Notes under the pieces: model-generated | What the model was told of the DNA's origin: nothing | Databases searched by the model: none | The model's input: only the letters and a program-made list of their open reading frames with translations | Made by a program: the position numbers and the translations under genes | Part shown: positions 5,791 to 6,773 of the stretch, one piece after another | How positions within the stretch are numbered: the stretch's first letter is position 1 | Layout: every line of letters starts with the position of its first letter | Source of the DNA: Dehalococcoidia bacterium | GTDB lineage: Bacteria > Chloroflexota > Dehalococcoidia > GIF9 > AB-539-J10 | NCBI GenBank assembly: GCA_030627025.1 | Contig: DAOUSX010000055.1 | Span: 1 to 6,773, forward strand | Length of the DNA: 6,773 nt | Direction: 5' to 3'

Positions 5791-6330
5791 GTGGAGAAAA
5801 AGCTTACACCTCAGTTTGAGACAGAAGAGCAAGAAGCAGAGTATTGGGATTCACATAGTCCTCTCGATCTTGCTACTGAACCTAAGGCTCAAAAGGTGCG
5901 TGTGAGGGGTGTTAAAGACAGGCCGATAACAATTCGCCTTGATAGTAAAAGTCGCTCGAAGCTTGACAGATTAGCCGCCGAGCAAAGGCTTGGACCTTCT
6001 ACCTTTGCTCGACTTATCCTTATGTCAGTAATTGAGCAGGGAAATAAGCTGCCAAAACGCATAACTCTGGATGATGTGAAGACCATGCTGGAGACAAATC
6101 TGCCACAATCGATAAAAGAGCGGGCTAACTCCCTTGTTAAAAGTGCAACTATTGGAGGAGATCCTGATAATCCGACCATTCTCCTTCTCGATAAGTCTCA
6201 AATAGACGAATGGGGAGAACTTGGTTTGCAGGCTATCTGCACATTGCTTGCGAGGTACGATGTCCAAGTCATCACTCAAGAGCATACTAAATATGAAGAG
6301 GTTAAAACTCTTGTGCAGTCACACAAATAG
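5791..6330 (+). CDS. CopG/BrnA-like ribbon-helix-helix antitoxin with a long C-terminal extension
   Basis: The product is 179 residues from GTG at 5791. The N-terminal FETEEQEAEYWDSHSPLD (9-26) is the element found in antitoxins paired with BrnT, where it wraps the toxin. It is followed by a ribbon-helix-helix segment RPITIRLDSKSRSKLDRLA and its second helix (about 44-83), which dimerises and binds operator DNA. Such antitoxins usually stop near 80-110 residues; here about 95 more follow, with mixed helix and strand (TILLLDKSQIDEWGEL, YDVQVIT) that I do not recognise. The GTG has AGGAGGG at 5774-5780 with ten bases of spacing, while the in-frame ATG at 5767 has nothing behind it, although the 187-residue form cannot be excluded. 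It is probably both the toxin's neutraliser and the repressor at 5433-5455. Confidence 0.75.
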   Translation: MEKKLTPQFETEEQEAEYWDSHSPLDLATEPKAQKVRVRGVKDRPITIRLDSKSRSKLDRLAAEQRLGPSTFARLILMSVIEQGNKLPKRITLDDVKTMLETNLPQSIKERANSLVKSATIGGDPDNPTILLLDKSQIDEWGELGLQAICTLLARYDVQVITQEHTKYEEVKTLVQSHK

Positions 6331-6348
6331 GATGGAGGTAGATTATCA

Positions 6349-6555
6349 ATGGCAATTCAATCCAGTCCCATTAAATTAGAAAAACGAACGCTATCAGGAC
6401 AGCCTACTCAGTTTAGCCCTCCTCAGGTAGATGAAAACTACTTTGAAAAGTTGGCTGCCTTTGGTCTTGCCTGCCTTGTAGCTGCGATTGTGGGCAAATT
6501 AACCATGGCAGTTTTAACCCCTCAGCATGAGAAAGACATTCGCCGGATAGCTTAG
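6349..6555 (+). CDS. Small protein with one marginal transmembrane segment, third gene of the toxin-antitoxin operon
   Basis: The product is 68 residues and I do not recognise a family. The first 30 residues are polar and proline-rich (QFSPPQVDEN). Residues 35-56 are hydrophobic (LAAFGLACLVAAIVG, then KLTMAVL) with Lys50 near the middle, so it may be a single membrane helix or an amphipathic one. The tail HEKDIRRIA is charged. The ATG has GGAGGT at 6334-6339 with nine bases of spacing, and it starts 18 bases after the antitoxin stop, which supports a real, co-transcribed gene. A third gene after BrnT and its antitoxin is not standard. It might modify toxin control, or be an unrelated passenger. 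Confidence 0.6.
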   Translation: MAIQSSPIKLEKRTLSGQPTQFSPPQVDENYFEKLAAFGLACLVAAIVGKLTMAVLTPQHEKDIRRIA

Positions 6556-6700
6556 ATCAACTAAAATAGAACTATAAAGGCATGACACTTAGCCGGAGGT
6601 CCAAGTCTTCTACCACCCATCATATTATAAACCCGTATCTAAGACGCAGTAAATCCCCACGAAAAAACAAAACAGCTAATTTGCTTTCTATATGCCCTTA
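6556..6700. other. Intergenic stretch after the toxin-antitoxin operon
   Basis: No open frame of note and no strong terminator hairpin is seen. On the - strand, TTTACT (6653-6648), 18 bases and TATAAT (6629-6624) form a possible weak promoter that would read back toward the small gene. It has a good -10 but a poor -35 box, so I give it little weight. Confidence 0.3.
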
Positions 6701-6730
6701 TTGACAACCTTCCGATGGCGTGTATATCCT
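6701..6730 (+). promoter_or_regulatory. Promoter at the right edge (P3)
   Basis: TTGACA at 6701-6706 is followed by TATATC at 6723-6728 (16-base spacer) or TATCCT at 6725-6730 (18-base spacer). The 18-base reading overlaps a small palindrome, TATCC-T-GGATA, at 6725-6735, which recalls the P2 arrangement on a reduced scale. The start of transcription would fall just before the ribosome site of the next reading frame. Confidence 0.45.
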
Positions 6731-6748
6731 GGATACGGAGAAGACTTT

Positions 6749-6773
6749 ATGCGACGGAGGGCTGCCGAGGCTG
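6749..6773 (+). CDS. Possible start of a further gene (partial, runs off the right edge)
   Basis: ATG at 6749-6751 is preceded by GGAG at 6737-6740 with eight bases of spacing and by the P3 promoter. Eight codons are visible, giving MRRRAAEA. Too little is present to name a family. The ordered promoter, ribosome site and ATG are the only support. Confidence 0.4.

Noticed and set aside
5889..6285. Two - strand frames opposite the antitoxin gene
   Set aside because: They overlap each other and the antitoxin, whose N-terminal and ribbon-helix-helix motifs are clear.

Overview
The window looks like bacterial DNA of moderate GC content, with strong purine-rich ribosome binding sites (GGAGG) and sigma70-like promoters. 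A 120-bp palindromic repeat with GTCATTGCGAG ends lies in it. Repeats of this style are common in genomes and bins of anaerobes such as Dehalococcoidia-type Chloroflexota and Desulfobacterota. That lineage guess is inference; the sequence alone does not fix it.

Layout. Positions 1-44 (+) hold what may be the last codons of a gene entering from the left. Positions 141-4927 (-) are a four-gene catabolic-looking operon, in transcription order: saccharopine dehydrogenase-like oxidoreductase (4927-3809), VOC/glyoxalase-fold protein (3689-3120), thiamine-diphosphate enzyme of the acetolactate synthase / 2-hydroxyacyl-CoA lyase superfamily (3030-1360), and zinc-dependent medium-chain dehydrogenase (1358-141). 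A good promoter for it is at 4975-5003 (-). The last two genes are separated by a single base, and the ribosome site of the dehydrogenase lies inside the end of the TPP-enzyme gene.

Positions 4928-5464 are non-coding and dense in signals: the operon promoter, the 120-bp inverted repeat, a near-consensus promoter on the + strand (5272-5300), a hairpin that resembles a tRNA T-arm followed by CTGCCCACCA, and a second + promoter (5416-5445). The -10 and predicted start of that second promoter are covered by a perfect 11+1+11 palindrome.

Positions 5465-6555 (+) are a toxin-antitoxin operon: a BrnT-like RNase toxin, a CopG/BrnA-like ribbon-helix-helix antitoxin with an unusually long C-terminal extension, and a 68-residue protein with a marginal membrane segment. 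The palindrome is very probably the operator through which the antitoxin represses its own operon. Its position also means that the ATG at 5444 cannot be the toxin start if the promoter is right; a TTG at 5465 with its own ribosome site fits better. Beyond 6556 there is a short intergenic stretch, then a promoter and the first codons of a further gene leaving the window.

Working together: the four enzymes probably process one organic acid or keto/aldehyde substrate (C-C bond cleavage or ligation by the TPP enzyme, redox by the two dehydrogenases, an isomerase- or dioxygenase-type step by the VOC protein), but the substrate cannot be read from the sequence. The most unusual part is the three-gene toxin-antitoxin operon with its palindrome and its upstream tRNA-like hairpin.
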